Of a DNA stretch of 64,000 nt, positions 62,353-64,000 are shown in pieces. Positions within the stretch are counted from its first letter, which is position 1; every line of letters starts with the position of its first letter. Made by a program: the position numbers and the translations under genes. Origin of the DNA: Rhodospirillaceae bacterium SYSU D60007 (GTDB taxonomy: Bacteria > Pseudomonadota > Alphaproteobacteria > Reyranellales > Reyranellaceae); contig QOCQ01000018.1 of assembly GCA_003574685.1 (NCBI GenBank), positions 1 through 64,000 of the forward strand. Direction: 5' to 3'. Below the pieces are notes generated by a model that saw only the letters and a list, made by a program, of their open reading frames with translations, did no database searches and was not told the origin of the DNA.

Positions 62353-63861
62353 CTAGAGTCGTCCGTAGCCTTCGGCAGCGTTGGTCGCACCGGCGCGCGC
62401 CATGCCGGCGGTGGTGCGCTTCCATTCGCGGAAGGACACCAGGTCCTGCGGCCCCAGCCGTCCGCCGCCGCCGGTGACGTAGGGCGCCGGGTTGACGAAG
62501 CCGCCATCGACCAGCACGCAGAAATGCAGGTGCGGACCGGTCGAGCGGCCGGTGCTGCCGACATAGCCGATCACCTGGCCCTTGCGCACATGCGTGCCCG
62601 GCCCGATCCCGGGGGCGAATTGCGACATGTGGCTGTAGCTGGTGGCAAGCGAATCGCTGTGCAGCACGCGGACGGTCTTGCCGTAGTTATAGTACCAGCC
62701 GGCATAGTCGACCGTGCCGTCGGCGGCGGCGACGATCGGCGTGCCGTAGCGGCCGGCGACATCGATGCCGTTGTGGAATGCCGCCCAGCGGCCCCACCGC
62801 CGCACGCCGAACGCGGACGAGATATGGCTGCCCTCGATCGGCAGGATCATGCCGGAGTCGCCCACGCGATTGCCGTGCTCGTCGAAGAAGCCCTCAGGCT
62901 GGCCCTTGGGCGAGAACCACCAGACCTGTCCGCGCGAGCTGCGGTCATAGATAGTGGCCGTCAACAGCCGCACCTGGCCATCGGGCGCGCGGCCGTGCAC
63001 CAGCTCGATATTGGCCGAGCGGCGATCGAGCGTGGCCGGCGCCACCGCCGCCAGCGCCTGGGCTGTGGCCTGGGCCGTGGTCCGGTCGACGCCGGCGCTG
63101 GCCAGGGCAATGTTGGGATCGCCCTTGGCCGCGATGCGGCGCATCCCGACCATGGACTGCGTCGCGGCACGCACCGAGCGCGCCACAAAGGGGGCCTGAC
63201 CTTCGGCCGGCCGCCACGCGCGCAGATCGTCCTGGGGTTTGTCGCCAGTGGACGGGCTGCTCTGACCGCCGGTGCCCGCGACCTGCGACGATTTGGCTGC
63301 GAACTTGCCCTCGGCAGTACGCTCGACGTGAACGATGACGCCGCCGGCGCCGAAGATCTGCAGCACCCGCAGACGCTGCGTTACACCGGTCGCGTCTTCC
63401 ATCGCGGCGCGGCCGGTATTGCCGATGGCAAGCGGCGTGCCCTTGAGCGCGCTGTCGACAGCGCGCGCCGCGGCGTCGGCGTCGCTGCGCGAAACGCCGA
63501 TCGCCACGAGCTGATCGCCCAGCGGACGCGCGGGGTCCACCGCGAACGGTTTGGCCTCGTGCGCTGGCTCATCGTCGCCCGTCGGCAATGCACCGCCTGG
63601 CACCGAGCCGCGGCGCTTCACCACCGGCACGCTGACGCGCTTGGAGCCCTTCGTGACGGCAGGCCGCTGCCGCGCCACGGGCTTGCTCTTGTGGGCGCTG
63701 GTCTTTGGTGTGCTGGCCGTCGCCTTTTGCGGCGGACGGATAACCTGGGTGTTGGGCGCTGCCGTTGCGCTGCCGGACGTACCGGCCGCAATCACCAGTC
63801 CCGCGAATACCGTAAGCGCCACGACGACAGGACGCCGCCGTTGGCCGGTTATCTCCGGCAT
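62353..63861 (-). CDS. M23-family metallopeptidase (LytM/peptidoglycan endopeptidase)
   Basis: 502 residues from ATG 63861, which has GGGAA upstream; ATG 63879 is an alternative. An N-terminal hydrophobic segment (PVVVALTVFAGLVIAAGTSG) serves as a signal or anchor. The middle has SPA/OapA-like beta regions. The M23 domain covers about residues 335-455, with the zinc ligands in FHNGIDVAGRYG (His and Asp) and GPHLHF. GSTGRSTGPHLHF is fully conserved, so the enzyme should be active on peptidoglycan cross-bridges. It resembles the periplasmic endopeptidases of alphaproteobacteria that work in cell elongation or division. A long opposite-strand frame exists but is a shadow. Confidence 0.9.
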   Translation of the reverse strand: MPEITGQRRRPVVVALTVFAGLVIAAGTSGSATAAPNTQVIRPPQKATASTPKTSAHKSKPVARQRPAVTKGSKRVSVPVVKRRGSVPGGALPTGDDEPAHEAKPFAVDPARPLGDQLVAIGVSRSDADAAARAVDSALKGTPLAIGNTGRAAMEDATGVTQRLRVLQIFGAGGVIVHVERTAEGKFAAKSSQVAGTGGQSSPSTGDKPQDDLRAWRPAEGQAPFVARSVRAATQSMVGMRRIAAKGDPNIALASAGVDRTTAQATAQALAAVAPATLDRRSANIELVHGRAPDGQVRLLTATIYDRSSRGQVWWFSPKGQPEGFFDEHGNRVGDSGMILPIEGSHISSAFGVRRWGRWAAFHNGIDVAGRYGTPIVAAADGTVDYAGWYYNYGKTVRVLHSDSLATSYSHMSQFAPGIGPGTHVRKGQVIGYVGSTGRSTGPHLHFCVLVDGGFVNPAPYVTGGGGRLGPQDLVSFREWKRTTAGMARAGATNAAEGYGRL

Positions 63862-63879
63862 TATTCCCGTTTCCCGCAT

Positions 63880-64000
63880 CAGATGGTGGGTACGTGAAGA
63901 CTATTCTTGGCGGGTCGGGGTCGGTCGATTCGCGCTCGCTCTTGATGACGATGCACGGATCGGCCGGCCCTGCCCTTTGGTTGGCGAGACTTTCACCGAG
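63880..64000. promoter_or_regulatory. upstream region of the M23 gene at the right edge
   Basis: About 120 bases to the window end. No open frame, repeat or RNA gene could be recognised. It should contain the promoter of the peptidase gene. Confidence 0.35.

Noticed and set aside
62239-63897. 552-codon open frame on the plus strand
   Set aside because: Antisense shadow of the M23 peptidase, whose motifs (FHNGID, GPHLHF) are intact on the minus strand.

Overview
The window is GC-rich chromosomal DNA from an alphaproteobacterium. Evidence for this is a GapR (DUF2312) nucleoid protein, a DUF1244 protein, an AapJQMP amino-acid importer, an NDUFA9-like protein, a DUF6356 protein, several Liv/Urt-type ABC importers and a one-chain indolepyruvate ferredoxin oxidoreductase. 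The gene mix and repeats would suit a Reyranella/Vineibacter-like soil or freshwater lineage, but that placement is a guess. I saw no rRNA, tRNA, CRISPR array, integrase or complete insertion sequence.

Layout. 1-1.7 kb: a visibly AT-richer, N-terminally cut STAND ATPase, probably the remnant of a defence gene. 1.7-7 kb: polyamine deacetylase, a DUF6600 secreted protein, small conserved proteins, gapR and a DUF429 protein. 7-10.5 kb: fused indolepyruvate:ferredoxin oxidoreductase. 10.7-17 kb: sugar epimerase and a complete branched-chain amino-acid-type ABC importer (livGF, binding protein, livHM) ending in a GAF protein. 17-22 kb: PepF peptidase, UbiB-like kinase, Lrp regulator, DUF6356 and a SanA/YdcF-like protein. 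22-25 kb: kpsM-kpsE-kpsT capsule export. 25-32 kb: nitronate monooxygenase, two tandem TauD dioxygenases, a VOC protein, a DUF1445 hydro-lyase, an SDR and an FAD oxidoreductase. 32-35 kb: FolM-like SDR with a dihydroneopterin aldolase, MscS channel and a class D beta-lactamase.

35.3-40 kb is the most unusual block. It holds a caspase-like His/Cys protein, a MauE-like membrane protein, a MauD-like anchored thioredoxin, a LysM protein with a nine-cysteine Trp-rich tail, a 22-residue peptide, a polytopic membrane protein and a secreted beta-propeller. Together they look like a divergent relative of the methylamine dehydrogenase (mau) maturation set, built around a LysM-tagged cysteine-rich protein.

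40-46.5 kb: amidase plus a second, Urt/Fmd-like importer (amide or urea uptake and hydrolysis). 46.5-47 kb: a promoter region holding helically phased GGAGACA decamers. 47-52 kb: NDUFA9-like protein, zinc-ribbon protein, SCP2-like/hydrolase pair and two EamA exporters. 52-57 kb: FdtA, FdtB, a Wzx-like flippase, RmlB and a methyltransferase for a 3-amino-3,6-dideoxyhexose surface glycan. 57-62 kb: aapPMQ and aapJ. 62-64 kb: an M23 murein endopeptidase.

At least five families of 90-170 bp imperfect palindromic repeats (A-E below) recur between genes, often inside operons. One family A copy lies in the livG/livF junction between 17-bp perfect direct repeats, as expected if these elements transpose and duplicate their target.
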